Shown piece after piece: positions 32,998 to 43,301 of a stretch of 64,000 nucleotides of DNA. Source of the stretch: Roseiarcus sp035656495. GTDB taxonomy: Bacteria > Pseudomonadota > Alphaproteobacteria > Rhizobiales > Beijerinckiaceae. How positions within the stretch are numbered: the first letter of the stretch is position 1; every line of letters begins with the position of its first letter. A program made the translations under genes and the position numbers. The DNA is taken from positions 6,625 to 70,624 of the forward strand of contig DASRSL010000135.1 in NCBI GenBank assembly GCA_035656495.1. The letters are read 5' to 3'. Under the pieces are notes generated by a model that was not told where the DNA came from, searched no databases, and saw only the letters and a program-made list of their open reading frames with translations.

Positions 32998-34365
32998 TCA
33001 CGACACGAGCCCCGCCGCCTTCAGCGCCTCGGCCTGCCGTTTCGCCACGGCGTCGGCGGCGAAGCCGGCGATCGCGTCCTCGTAGAGGCGGTGGAAGTTG
33101 AGCCGCGCGCCGAGGCGCAGGAAGGCGGCGCCGAGGCCGATGGTGGCGCGCTCGAGAAACACGAATTCGCGCGGGATCATCAGCCCGCCTCCTTCGGCCC
33201 GGAGCGCCCGCATGACCTGGCCGATCTCGCGGCGGCCGTATTCGCCGGGCTTGACGCCGTCGGCCGCGGTGCGAACGCGGTCGTCGAGGACGGGCCCGCA
33301 GATGAAGCGCGCCCAGATGTTCATCGCCTCGAAGGCGCCGCGGCTGAGATCGGAAAAGCCCCACATCGCGTAAGCCTCGGCGAGCTGCGCCTCGTCGCCG
33401 GCGTTCAACGCGCGGTAGAGCTCGACCACGCCGTTGACGAAGCGCGCCGGGAAGATCCGCACGCAGCCGTAGTCGAAGAGATTGATCGCCTCGACCCGGC
33501 GCGCTTCGCCCTGCCCCGAGGCCGCGACTGTATAATTGCCGAGATGCGGATCGCCGTGGATGATTCCGTAGCGCAGGAACGGACGCCACCAGGCGTGGAA
33601 CAGGCCGACCGCGATCGCGTCGCGCGCCTCCTGGCTCGCCTTCTCGAACGCCGTCAGCGGCTCGCCGTCGAGCCATTGCAGGGTGAGCAGACGCCGGGTC
33701 GAAAGGCTGTCCTCGACGGGCGGCACCCGCACGAACGGCTTGTCGGCGAGCATCAGCGCGTAGAGCCGCGCCACTTTGGCCTCGCGCTCATAGTCGAGCT
33801 CCTCGCGCACCCTTTCCCTGATCTCGCGCGCTATCTCGCGCGTGTCGATCGCCGCGCCGATGCGCCGGTGCAGCGAGAAGATCAGATCGAGCTGCGAGAG
33901 GTCGGTCTCGACCGCCGAGGCCATCTCCGGATATTGCAACTTGCAGGCGACCTCTTCACCGTTAAGCGTGCGCGCCTTGTGCACCTGGCCGAGCGAGGCG
34001 GCGGCGGCAGGCTTCAGGTCGAACTCGGAGAAGCGCTCGCGCCAATGGGGGCCGAGCTCCGCCTGCATGCGCCGGCGCACGAAGCCAGCGCCCATCGGCG
34101 GCGCCTGCGACTGCAGGCGGATGAGCTCGTTGGCGTAATCCGCCGGCAACGCCTCGGGAATGGTGGTGAGAAGCTGGGCGACCTTCATCATCGGGCCCTT
34201 CATCGAGCCCAATGCGGAGGCGAGCGCCTTGGCGTCGGTCTCGCGCCCGCCGCCGGTGAGCCGGTTGACGCCGAGGCGCGCGGCCAGCGCGCCGGCCCTG
34301 ACGCCGAGACGCGCATAGCGCTGCGCGCGCGCGCTCAGGCGATTGGCTTCGTCGTCCCGGCTCAA
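32998..34365 (-). CDS. ABC1/AarF (UbiB-type) atypical kinase
   Basis: A 455-residue protein of the ABC1 family. The family KxGQ-type region appears as GSMKGPMMKVAQLLTTIPEA; AAAASLGQVHKARTLNGEEV is the alanine-rich nucleotide loop, VACKLQYPEM has the lysine, ELDYEREAKVARLYA follows, and GIIHGDPHLGNYTV is the catalytic/metal loop. It probably starts with TTG at 34365 behind GGAGAAGAG. Such proteins act in ubiquinone biosynthesis or lipid homeostasis; UbiB membership is not provable here because the C-terminal membrane segments are weak. Confidence 0.88.
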   Translation of the reverse strand: MSRDDEANRLSARAQRYARLGVRAGALAARLGVNRLTGGGRETDAKALASALGSMKGPMMKVAQLLTTIPEALPADYANELIRLQSQAPPMGAGFVRRRMQAELGPHWRERFSEFDLKPAAAASLGQVHKARTLNGEEVACKLQYPEMASAVETDLSQLDLIFSLHRRIGAAIDTREIAREIRERVREELDYEREAKVARLYALMLADKPFVRVPPVEDSLSTRRLLTLQWLDGEPLTAFEKASQEARDAIAVGLFHAWWRPFLRYGIIHGDPHLGNYTVAASGQGEARRVEAINLFDYGCVRIFPARFVNGVVELYRALNAGDEAQLAEAYAMWGFSDLSRGAFEAMNIWARFICGPVLDDRVRTAADGVKPGEYGRREIGQVMRALRAEGGGLMIPREFVFLERATIGLGAAFLRLGARLNFHRLYEDAIAGFAADAVAKRQAEALKAAGLVS

Positions 34366-34508
34366 GTCGCTCTTCTCCGATCAGCCGGATGGTCTTGTCC
34401 CCCCTCCAGGACGCGACACTCTCTACGAAACATTTGCGGAATCAGCCCGCCATTCCAGTTCAGAGCCGCCGCGTCCTGTTCCGCCGAAGCGCGCCGCACG
34501 TTCGGCGT

Positions 34509-34797
34509 TCACGCCGCCTCGGGCTCGGGAAAGCGCTTCACTTTGATCGATCCCGCCCGCCGCCGCGCGCGCCAGAGGTCGTACGACAACTGGTTGCGCA
34601 GCCAGAACTCGGCCGATCCCCACCCCGCCATCTCGAGACGGATCGCCATCTCGGGCGAAACGCCGTTGTGGCCGTACAAGAGCTCCGACAAAGACCCTCG
34701 CGACACGCCAAGCCCCTTCGCCGCCGCCGTCACCGTGAGCCGCAGAGGCTTGAGACAATTCTCGCGCAAGGATTTCGACGGGGATCGAGCATGTCAT
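34509..34797 (-). pseudogene. HigA-family antitoxin with frameshift
   Basis: The start ATG 34797 gives MTCSIPVEILARE in one frame, matching the HigA N-terminus (HPGEILREE). The continuation NCLKPLRLTVTAAAKGLGVS, RGSLSELLYGHNGVSPEMA and AEFWLRNQLSYDLW is in another frame, shifted near 34758. Together they form a normal XRE-type HigA. A start at TTG 34769 in the second frame could still make an 86-residue protein with the DNA-binding domain, so partial function cannot be ruled out. Confidence 0.65.
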
Positions 34798-34807
34798 GGC
34801 TTTTCAC

Positions 34808-34878
34808 CTAGTGATAGTCCTCGAGATCGACATTCATGCTCGAGAACGCCGGGCCGCTCGCGTCGAGGCCGAAGCGTG
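34808..34878 (-). pseudogene. HigB toxin, C-terminal remnant
   Basis: Just upstream of the HigA remnant the frame reads FGLDASGPAFSSMNVDLEDYH followed by TAG (34808-34810). The ending VDLEDYH is typical of HigB (RelE-fold) toxins, whose genes precede higA. The rest of the toxin is gone: within 10 bases to the right lies the stop of another antitoxin gene. Confidence 0.5.
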
Positions 34879-34886
34879 AATGGACT

Positions 34887-35270
34887 CTACGAAAGCCATT
34901 CCACCGGCACATTCAGAGCCTTCGCAAGTTTGTCGATCGTCTCTGGGGTCCCGGCGCGGCGCCCGCTTTCGAGATCGGAGAGATAGCCCTGACTGATGCC
35001 TGTTTTGAAATTCAAATGGAGCTGCGTCTCGCCGCGCCAGTTGCGAACGGCTTTCAACCGGCTGTCGCCTCGCAGAATCGCAGCGCTAACCTCCGGGGGC
35101 AGCACAGCCTCGCCGGCGCCCAACTCGGCCTTCCGAGCATCGTAGACGGCGACGTCCTCAGCATCCTCGGCCTCGTGATCGGCGCGTTCGAGGAGCGCCT
35201 CATATTCGGCCCGGGGCAGCACCACCAGCTCTTCGCCGCTGGGCGTTCGAATGATCTGCGGTCCACTCAT
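34887..35270 (-). CDS. XRE-family antitoxin-type DNA-binding protein
   Basis: A 127-residue protein. The N-terminal half (QIIRTPSGEELVVLPRAEYE, ALLERADHEAEDAEDVAVYD) resembles the dimer region found in RelB/Phd-type antitoxins. The C-terminal half is a helix-turn-helix: GETQLHLNFKTGISQGYLSD followed by LESGRRAGTPETIDKLAKAL. The start ATG 35270 lies 4 bases after the stop of a broken RelE-type toxin, the usual toxin-antitoxin order for this type. It appears intact and could still repress the promoter at 35527-35584. Confidence 0.8.
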   Translation of the reverse strand: MSGPQIIRTPSGEELVVLPRAEYEALLERADHEAEDAEDVAVYDARKAELGAGEAVLPPEVSAAILRGDSRLKAVRNWRGETQLHLNFKTGISQGYLSDLESGRRAGTPETIDKLAKALNVPVEWLS

Positions 35271-35274
35271 AGCC

Positions 35275-35525
35275 TTAACTCCGCTTGTATGTCGTCGTGG
35301 CCCGGCGGCCGATGTAGATCGCCAGGATCGTGGTTGGATCCTCATCGAAGATCACGCGTTAGTCGCCAATGCGGAGTCGGTAACCATCGCGGCCCCGAAG
35401 GGCTTTCACGTCGCCCTGCCCCGTCATGGCGTAGCGATAGAGCCCCGCTTCCACCTGCTCGCGGCGTGTCGGGGAAGAGCATCGAGATCTCTCGCGGCGC
35501 TCAGCGTGAGGACGATTGTTTTCAA
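35275..35525 (-). pseudogene. RelE/ParE-type toxin, frameshifted and with internal stop
   Basis: Read from TTG 35525: KTIVLTLSAARDLDALPRHA, then a one-base shift near 35468 to REQVEAGLYRYAMTGQGDVK and ALRGRDGYRLRIGD, then TAA where family members have Trp or Tyr, then RVIFDEDPTTILAIYIGRRA and TTTYKRS. Rejoined, it is a normal RelE-type ribosome-dependent RNase with the conserved GRDGYRLRIGD and RVIFD blocks. Two lesions make it inactive, leaving the antitoxin gene without its partner. Confidence 0.75.
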
Positions 35526-35526
35526 G

Positions 35527-35584
35527 AGCGATATTATAGCGATAATATAGCACATGCGGACCCAGGTCAAGCGATAATATCGCT
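35527..35584 (-). promoter_or_regulatory. Promoter and palindromic operators of the RelE-type toxin-antitoxin pair
   Basis: On the minus strand TTGACC (35565-35570) and TATTAT (35542-35547) are 17 bases apart. The perfect palindrome AGCGATAATATCGCT (35570-35584) borders the -35. The same AGCGATA words repeat twice at 35527-35551 over the -10, where ATATTAT-AGCG-ATAATAT also forms an inverted repeat. This is the layout of an autorepressed toxin-antitoxin promoter. Confidence 0.65.
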
Positions 35585-35598
35585 AACTGGCCAGCCGC

Positions 35599-37434
35599 CT
35601 ACCCCATCGCCTCGAGCTCGCCGATCATCCGCTCGATCACCGAAAGCCCGATGCTCCAGAACGCCGGGTCGCGCGCGTCGAGGCCGAACGGCTTCAGGAG
35701 CTCGGCGTAGGACTTCGAGCCGCCGGCGGACAGCATCGCAAGGTACCGCTCGGCGAAGCCTTCGCGCGCGTTCTCGTAGACGCCGTAGAGCGAATTGACC
35801 AGGCAGTCGCCGAACGCATAGGCGTAGACATAGAAGGGCGAATGGACGAAGTGGCCGATATAGGCCCAATAGGTTTCGTAGCCCGGCTTCAGCTCGATCG
35901 CGGGCCCGAGGCTCTCGGCCTGCACGCTCATCCAGAGCTCGCTGACGCGCTCCGCCGTCAATTCGCCCTTCCGGCGCTCGAGATGGAGGAGCCGCTCGAA
36001 CTTGTAGAAGGCGATCTGGCGCACGACGGTGTTGAGCATGTCCTCGACCTTGGCCGCCAGCATCGACTTGCGCCCGGCCGGATCGGCGACGGCGGCGAGC
36101 ATCGAGCGGAAGGTCAGCATTTCGCCGAACACCGACGCCGTCTCCGCCAGAGTCAGGGGCGTCGGCGCCATCAGCGCGCCGTTGACGGAGGCGAGCACCT
36201 GATGGACGCCGTGGCCGAGCTCGTGCGCGAGCGTCGTGACATCACGCGGCTTGCCGAGGTAGTTGACCAGCACGTAAGGGTGCGCCGACGGGGTGGTCGG
36301 ATGGGCGAAGGCGCCCGGCGCCTTGCCGGGCCTGACCGGCGCGTCGATCCAGCCCTCGTCGAAGAAGCGGCGGGCGATGTCGGCCATGCGCGGCGAAAAG
36401 CCCGCGTAGGCGTCGAGCACCGTGTCGCGCGCGGTCTCCCACTTGTAGAGGCGCTGCGGCGCGTCGGGCAGCGGCGCATTGCGGTCCCAGTGGGCGAGAC
36501 GCTCCTTGCCGAACCAGCGCGCTTTCAGCGCGTAATAGCGATGCGACAGGCGGGGATAGGCGTCGGTGACGGCGGAGACCAGCGCCTCGACGACCTCGCG
36601 CTCGACGCGGTTGGCGAGATGGCGCGAGTCGGCGACGTCGCCGAACTTGCGCCATCTGTCGGAGATCTCCTTGTCCTTGGCGAGTGTGTTGGCGATCAGG
36701 GAGAACAGCCGCAGGTTGGCGCCGAGCGTCGCCGCGAGCGCGTTGGCGGCAATTTCCCGCTTCCGTTCGTCCGGGTCCTGAAGCTGGCCGAGCAATGGCT
36801 CGAGCGTCAGGCTCTCGCCCTCGAAATCGAAACGCAGAGAGGACACGGTGTCGTCGAAGAGACGGTTCCACGCGGCGGCGCCTGAGACCGATTTCTCCAG
36901 GAACAGCTGCTCGATGTCGTCGGCGAGCTGGTGCGGCTTCTCCTTGCGGATGTCCTCGAGCCACGGACGATAGCGGGCGAGCGCCGGAACGGCCATCGCG
37001 GCTTCGAGCCTCCCGTTGTCGATCCGGTTGAGCTCGAGCTCGAAGAACAGGAGGTCGCCGGTGAGCGCCGTCACCCGCTCGTTCGTATCGCCGTAGAATT
37101 TCGCCCTCGCCGGCTCGCTCGTGTCCGAGGCGTAGAGCAGCGACGCGTAGGACATGACCCGGCCGATCAGATCCTGCAGAACCTCGTAGCTCCGCACCGC
37201 CTCGGCGAGGCGCTCTCCGCCGTTCGCCGTCTCGGCGCCCGCCTCGAGCTTGCCGCGCCAGGTCTCGGAGAACTGCTTGGCCTCTTTTTGCGCGCGTTCG
37301 AGATCGGTGGCGAAGCGCGGAGAGTCCATGCTCTCGTAGAGGTCCTCGAGCCGCCATTGCGGCAACGCGCCGAGTTCGGATGACGCAAGGGACGACGCCC
37401 GAGCCGCACGGGGGGAATCAATAAGCGCTGTCAT
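35599..37434 (-). CDS. pepF: M3 family oligoendopeptidase (PepF type)
   Basis: A 611-residue zinc metallopeptidase. The active site is TTLAHELGHGVHQVLA (HExxH), with the third ligand about 25 residues on in LAETASVFGEMLTF. Other family blocks are GALPQWRLEDLYESMDS at the start, EKSVSGAAAWNRLFD, and GYETYWAYIGHFVHSPFYVY near the end. It cleaves short peptides in the cytosol. The frame runs open on the minus strand for hundreds of codons upstream, but this is antisense to the response regulator gene; ATG 37434 (or 37452) fits the family start. Confidence 0.92.
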   Translation of the reverse strand: MTALIDSPRAARASSLASSELGALPQWRLEDLYESMDSPRFATDLERAQKEAKQFSETWRGKLEAGAETANGGERLAEAVRSYEVLQDLIGRVMSYASLLYASDTSEPARAKFYGDTNERVTALTGDLLFFELELNRIDNGRLEAAMAVPALARYRPWLEDIRKEKPHQLADDIEQLFLEKSVSGAAAWNRLFDDTVSSLRFDFEGESLTLEPLLGQLQDPDERKREIAANALAATLGANLRLFSLIANTLAKDKEISDRWRKFGDVADSRHLANRVEREVVEALVSAVTDAYPRLSHRYYALKARWFGKERLAHWDRNAPLPDAPQRLYKWETARDTVLDAYAGFSPRMADIARRFFDEGWIDAPVRPGKAPGAFAHPTTPSAHPYVLVNYLGKPRDVTTLAHELGHGVHQVLASVNGALMAPTPLTLAETASVFGEMLTFRSMLAAVADPAGRKSMLAAKVEDMLNTVVRQIAFYKFERLLHLERRKGELTAERVSELWMSVQAESLGPAIELKPGYETYWAYIGHFVHSPFYVYAYAFGDCLVNSLYGVYENAREGFAERYLAMLSAGGSKSYAELLKPFGLDARDPAFWSIGLSVIERMIGELEAMG

Positions 37435-37605
37435 TATCGGAATCCCGTTCATCGCTAGGTAAGGCTGGGCCAACATTTGCGCGGCCGACAAACGTTCCTG
37501 GTCAGGCGGCGCGTCAACGCGGGACGTCATTAACACAGCATTTACCCTGATGTCAGACTGTCGGGCCGACGCACGGCCTGACCGCGCCGCGCCCGCAGGA
37601 TAACA

Positions 37606-39090
<1,485 letters not shown>

Positions 39091-39199
39091 GCAAGACGGG
39101 ATCGCCGCGTAGAATAGGCGCGGCTTTACTTTCCGTGATTCCTTAATACTCTACTAAAATCGCGAACCTCTCATCGTGTAGCGCGGCGGGGACCGAAAG

Positions 39200-41320
39200 A
39201 TGAACGTTGACGGTCGCAAGCAGCGTGGCGCGCTCCTCTCAATCTGCGCTCTGTTCGCCGGGCGCGCCGCGATCGGCGCCGGCCTCGCGGCCGAGGTCCC
39301 GTCGATCGAGGCGGCGCGTGAGCGCGCGAGGCCGCCTTTTGCGGTTGCGGTCGAGACGCCGCCGTCCATCGCCGCCGTCCAAGGCGGTCCGCTGCTTGAC
39401 TCCCTCGACCGTCCGCGGGCAGCCCTCGGCCCGTCCGACCTCGGCCCGTTCGCCAGGCTCGCGTCGCCCGACGCCTTTTTCCCGGGCGTCTCCGCGGACA
39501 TCATCGCCGCCGGCGCCGGTGAGGCTGGGAGTGTGGCTTCGAAAGACGGCGTGAGCTCCGCGGCGATCGCCGCCAGCGGCCCGGCTGAAGTTTTGCCGGG
39601 CGAAGCGGCGCGCGAGCGCGCGAGGCCGCCTTTTGCGGTTGCGGTCGAGACCCCGCCGTCCATCGGCGCCGTCCAAGGCGGCCCGCTGCTTGACGCCTTC
39701 GACCGGCCTCGGCCGGCGCTCGGCCCGCCCGAGCCCGGTGCGTTCGCCCGGCTTGCGCAGCCCGACGCCATTTTCCGGGACGTCTTGGCGGACACCATCG
39801 CCGCCGGCGCCGCTGTGGCAGGAACCGCGACCGCCCCGCCGCCAGGATCCTCCGAGGAGACGACAGACGACGCGAGCCCCGAACCATTCCCGACGCGAGG
39901 CGCCAGTCCTGCCCCTGCCCCGGTCCCGACGGCGATCGCGGCGGCGGTCGCTCGCCTCATTGTCGGCAACTCAGCCAATCCGCTTGGCGACGGCGACTGG
40001 CGCGCCACCCGGGCAGCGATCGGCGCTTTCTACGCAGGGCGCGGATTCGAGCCGGTCTTTGTCGATGCAGGCGGCCTGACCAGCGCGGGGCGCGCCGCGC
40101 TCGTCCAACTCGGGCGCGCAGCCGAGGACGGCCTCGACCTCTCAGCCGTCAAGGTTCCCAAACGGGTCGCGGCCGGACTCGAGCCGGACGCGCTTGCGGA
40201 CGCCGAGATGACGATCGCCGCCGCAGTCGTCGCCTACGCTGAACAAGCGAGCGGGTCCCGGATCGCGCCCGCGCGCCTCTCGCCCCTGATCGGCGACGCT
40301 CCGAACATCGCCGACCCGGCCGTCGCGCTCGCCGAAACCGCCGCGGCGGCGGACCCCGGCGCGCGACTGGCCGCATTCAATCCGCCGCAGAAGGGGTACC
40401 GTGAGCTTCGCGAGGAGCTGAAGCGCCTCATGAGCCGGACGATGCATCCGCGTCGGGCGGCCGCCCTCGGCCTCGGCGACGACCTCGCGGATTCCGGGCT
40501 GGCCGATGGCGACGCTGTGCTCGCCCAGGATCCGACGTTCTTCGGCCCGCCCCGATCCGGGAAGGGCTCGCGCCGCGGCCGAGCCTATGCCGCCTCCGCC
40601 GACCGTGCGGCTCGAGCCGCTGCGAGCCGGCTCCGCGCCGCAATCCTCGCCAACATGGAGATGTGGCGCTGGGAGCCGCGCGACATGGGCGCGCGCCGGA
40701 TCGAGGTCAACATTCCCGACTTTTCGGTCGAGGTCTTCGAGGGCGACACGCTGATCCACAGCGCGCGAGTCGTCGTCGGCAAGCCCCAGACGCCGACCCC
40801 GGTCTTCTCCAACGTGGTGCGCTACGTGCTGATCAACCCGTCGTGGCGGGTGCCCGATTCGATCGTCAGGAAGGAGATCTTGCCGAGGCTCGGCCACTTC
40901 GAGCACCTCGGCTATGAGGTCAAGACGAGCGGCGGACGTCTCGTCGTGATCCAGCCGCCGGGCGACGACAACGCGCTCGGGCGGCTCGCCTTCATGTTCC
41001 CGAACGACCACTCGGTCTACCTGCACGACACGCCGGCGCGCGAACTGTTCTCGGAAGACATGCGCGCCCTGAGCCACGGCTGCGTGCGCGTCGAAGACGC
41101 GATGCAGCTCGCGGAGCTCGTGCTCGGTTGGCCGGAAAGTCGGATCGATGCGGCGATTGGCGGACGCGAGCGAGCGGTCTTCCTGCCCCAGCCCCTGCCG
41201 ATTCACATCGAATATTTCACCGATTTCGTCGACGAGGACGGAATCCTGCAACAGAGGCCTGACGTGTACGGCCTGACGCAAAGGGTGGCAAGCACATTGT
41301 CGGCGAAAAGTCAAGATTGA
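39200..41320 (+). CDS. L,D-transpeptidase (YcbB/LdtD-like) with repeated N-terminal region
   Basis: A 706-residue cell-wall enzyme. The first 35 residues include a weak signal or anchor (LLSICALFAGRAAIGAGLAA). Residues about 38-235 hold two imperfect 98-residue repeats rich in Ala, Pro and Gly. A YcbB-like helical part (FYAGRGFEPVFVDAGGLTSA, LKRLMSRTMHPRRAAAL) precedes the YkuD catalytic domain starting at RRIEVNIPDFSVEVFEGD, with HDTPARELFSEDMRALSHGC and VRVEDAMQLAE carrying the catalytic His and Cys. It forms 3-3 crosslinks in peptidoglycan. The next gene is YcbK-like, as in E. coli. Confidence 0.9.
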   Translation: MNVDGRKQRGALLSICALFAGRAAIGAGLAAEVPSIEAARERARPPFAVAVETPPSIAAVQGGPLLDSLDRPRAALGPSDLGPFARLASPDAFFPGVSADIIAAGAGEAGSVASKDGVSSAAIAASGPAEVLPGEAARERARPPFAVAVETPPSIGAVQGGPLLDAFDRPRPALGPPEPGAFARLAQPDAIFRDVLADTIAAGAAVAGTATAPPPGSSEETTDDASPEPFPTRGASPAPAPVPTAIAAAVARLIVGNSANPLGDGDWRATRAAIGAFYAGRGFEPVFVDAGGLTSAGRAALVQLGRAAEDGLDLSAVKVPKRVAAGLEPDALADAEMTIAAAVVAYAEQASGSRIAPARLSPLIGDAPNIADPAVALAETAAAADPGARLAAFNPPQKGYRELREELKRLMSRTMHPRRAAALGLGDDLADSGLADGDAVLAQDPTFFGPPRSGKGSRRGRAYAASADRAARAAASRLRAAILANMEMWRWEPRDMGARRIEVNIPDFSVEVFEGDTLIHSARVVVGKPQTPTPVFSNVVRYVLINPSWRVPDSIVRKEILPRLGHFEHLGYEVKTSGGRLVVIQPPGDDNALGRLAFMFPNDHSVYLHDTPARELFSEDMRALSHGCVRVEDAMQLAELVLGWPESRIDAAIGGRERAVFLPQPLPIHIEYFTDFVDEDGILQQRPDVYGLTQRVASTLSAKSQD
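39311..39898 (+). repeat. Two 294-base tandem repeats inside the transpeptidase gene
   Basis: Units 39311-39604 and 39605-39898 encode ARERARPPFAVAVETPPSI twice, followed by near-identical text (AVQGGPLLD, DRPR.ALGP, FARLA.PDA.F, DIIAAGA/DTIAAGA). The first 100 bases of the units are nearly identical, the rest diverged. Confidence 0.85.
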
Positions 41321-41568
41321 ACCGAGCAAGCGATGGGTCTATACGCGGACTCGTTCGATTTAACCCTTGCTGTAGCATCGGGGTCACTGGAAGGGCGCCT
41401 TGTCGACCCAATCGCGCGCAGACGCGCAATGGGGAAGGCGCAAAGAGGCCGGTTGGGACGGCCGGTCGGGAAACGGTGCTTGCGCGGACGCATTTGTCCG
41501 AGGTCACGGCGAATCCGGGAGGACGCGCCGCAGTTCGGAAGGATGATTGGTTGGCGGGGTTGTTTGTG

Positions 41569-43296
41569 ATGAATTTGGCCCGATGCGGCAGGGCCGCGTC
41601 GCGGGCGGCGACGGCGACGGTCCTGCTCGCCGCTTGGCTCGCGCCGAACTCGACCGAATCCGCCGTCGCCAACGGCGACACGCGCACCGTCGTCTTCTCC
41701 AACCAGCACACCGGCGAGGAGGGCTCGTTCACCTATATGGTCAACGGGATCTACGACCAGGCGGTGCTCGACAAGCTCAACTGGTTCATGCGGGACTGGC
41801 GGATCAACGAGCCGACCAGGATGGACCCGCACCTGTTCGACATCGTCTGGGAGGTCTATCGCGAGTCGGGCTCCAGGGAGCCGATCGACGTCCTTTCTGG
41901 CTACCGGTCGCCCCAGACGAACGCGATGCTGCGACGGCGATCGCGACAAGTCGCCGAGCATTCGCAGCACATGGAAGGCCGCGCCATCGACGCGCATTTC
42001 GAGGACGTCGGTCCGGATCGCATCCGCGACATCGCGATGCGGATGCAGGAAGGCGGCGTCGGCTTCTACCCAACCGGCGTGACGTGGGTGCATATCGATT
42101 CGGGCTCGGTGCGATACTGGCCGCGGATGAGCCGCGCTGCGCTGACGCGCGTGTTTCCTGACGGCAAGACGGTCTTCATTCCGTCCGACGGTCAGCCGAT
42201 GCCCGGCTACGAACTGGCGAAGGCGGAGATCGAGACGCGCGGCGGCGAGATCCAGACGGCGAGCAGCGGCGGCGGCCTCTTCGGCTGGCTGTTCGGCGGC
42301 CGCGGCGGCGGCGCCGACGACGCCGAGGAGAGGGGCGGGCAGGAGGCGGTCGTGACAGCCGTAGGGGGGCGCGGCGGCGGCCGATCCGGCGGCGGCGGCG
42401 TCCAGGTCGCCGACGCCGGCTCGGCGGCGATCGCACAAGCCGAACCCAGCCCGCCGAGCGCGCCGCCGCCGAAGCCTACGCCCAAGCCGGCGCCCGCGCC
42501 GAAGCAAACAGTCGCGCCAGCGCCTCAGCCCGAGGTGGTTGCGGCGCTGGAGCAGCCGAGCCTCGAGAGCGAGGCGGCTTCGGAAACGCCGGGGAACGCG
42601 GACGGTCCGGGCGCCGATCTGTCGCGCGCGCCCCTGCCGCCCCGGCGCCCGAGCGATCGCGAACTGCTGCTCGCCTCGATCACGAACCTTCCCATGCCGC
42701 CGATCCGGCCGGCCAACCTCGTCGTTGCGGAGGGACCGGATCCGGTCGGCGCCGTGAGCCCGGCGCCGCCGGTCCGGCCGGCCAGTCTCCTCGTCGCGGA
42801 TGGGCCGGATCCGGCCGGCACCGCGAGCCCGCTGCCGCCGGTCCGGCCCGCCGCGCTCGCGGCTGCGCCGGAATCGACCGCTTCGATGGCGCCGACGCCG
42901 CCCGCGCGTCCGGCCAGTTTCGCGGTCCCCGCCTATTCGGCCCGCCTTGGCGCGAAGGCGCCGCCAGCGGCGTCCGGCGGCGAACCTGATCAGCTGCCGA
43001 AAGTCATCACTGCAGGGTTAGGCGCGCCGCCGAGCCGTGCGCTCGCCCTCGCGGAGCTTCCGCCTGCGCCGAAAGAGGATCGCGAGGTTTTGCTGAAGCG
43101 CGCCGCCGAACTTTCGGCGCCGCTGGCGCCGATGCCGGTCCCGGCCGCCGACCCGGCGCCGCAAGCCAAACCCGCCGCCGCGGCCAGCCGCCGGCGCACG
43201 TGGCTCGCGAGACTGTGGAACGCCGTGTCGTTCGGCTCGCTCTGGTCCACGCCCTCCCCGCAGGACGCCGCGGAGCTGCGCGGCACGCAGCAGTAG
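41569..43296 (+). CDS. YcbK/DUF882-type M15 peptidase-like protein with proline-rich tail
   Basis: A 575-residue exported protein. The signal ATATVLLAAWLAPNSTESAV is followed by the DUF882 domain: TRTVVFSNQHTGEEGSFTYM, IDVLSGYRSPQTNAMLRRRS, EHSQHMEGRAIDAHF (zinc ligands His and Asp) and GVTWVHIDSGSVRYWPR (last His). It is of the D,D-carboxypeptidase-like MEPS/YcbK fold and probably cleaves peptidoglycan crosslinks. Residues about 245-575 are low-complexity Pro, Ala and Gly with PPxRPA repeats, likely a wall-spanning or interaction tail. ATG 41569 is chosen because it gives a proper signal. Confidence 0.87.
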   Translation: MNLARCGRAASRAATATVLLAAWLAPNSTESAVANGDTRTVVFSNQHTGEEGSFTYMVNGIYDQAVLDKLNWFMRDWRINEPTRMDPHLFDIVWEVYRESGSREPIDVLSGYRSPQTNAMLRRRSRQVAEHSQHMEGRAIDAHFEDVGPDRIRDIAMRMQEGGVGFYPTGVTWVHIDSGSVRYWPRMSRAALTRVFPDGKTVFIPSDGQPMPGYELAKAEIETRGGEIQTASSGGGLFGWLFGGRGGGADDAEERGGQEAVVTAVGGRGGGRSGGGGVQVADAGSAAIAQAEPSPPSAPPPKPTPKPAPAPKQTVAPAPQPEVVAALEQPSLESEAASETPGNADGPGADLSRAPLPPRRPSDRELLLASITNLPMPPIRPANLVVAEGPDPVGAVSPAPPVRPASLLVADGPDPAGTASPLPPVRPAALAAAPESTASMAPTPPARPASFAVPAYSARLGAKAPPAASGGEPDQLPKVITAGLGAPPSRALALAELPPAPKEDREVLLKRAAELSAPLAPMPVPAADPAPQAKPAAAASRRRTWLARLWNAVSFGSLWSTPSPQDAAELRGTQQ

Positions 43297-43301
43297 AGCC
43301 T

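Noticed and set aside
32954..33676. Upstream extension of the shikimate dehydrogenase-like frame
   Set aside because: It lies antiparallel in frame terms with the AarF coding sequence on the same strand and reads as Arg-rich noise.
33091..34986. 631-codon plus-strand open frame opposite the AarF-type kinase gene
   Set aside because: It mirrors the third-position GC pattern of the real gene on the other strand, is very rich in Arg, and has no family similarity.
42250..43200. GC-rich repeats in the tail of the YcbK-type gene as a possible CRISPR or satellite array
   Set aside because: They are degenerate codons for a PPxRPA-type protein repeat in frame, without regular spacers.
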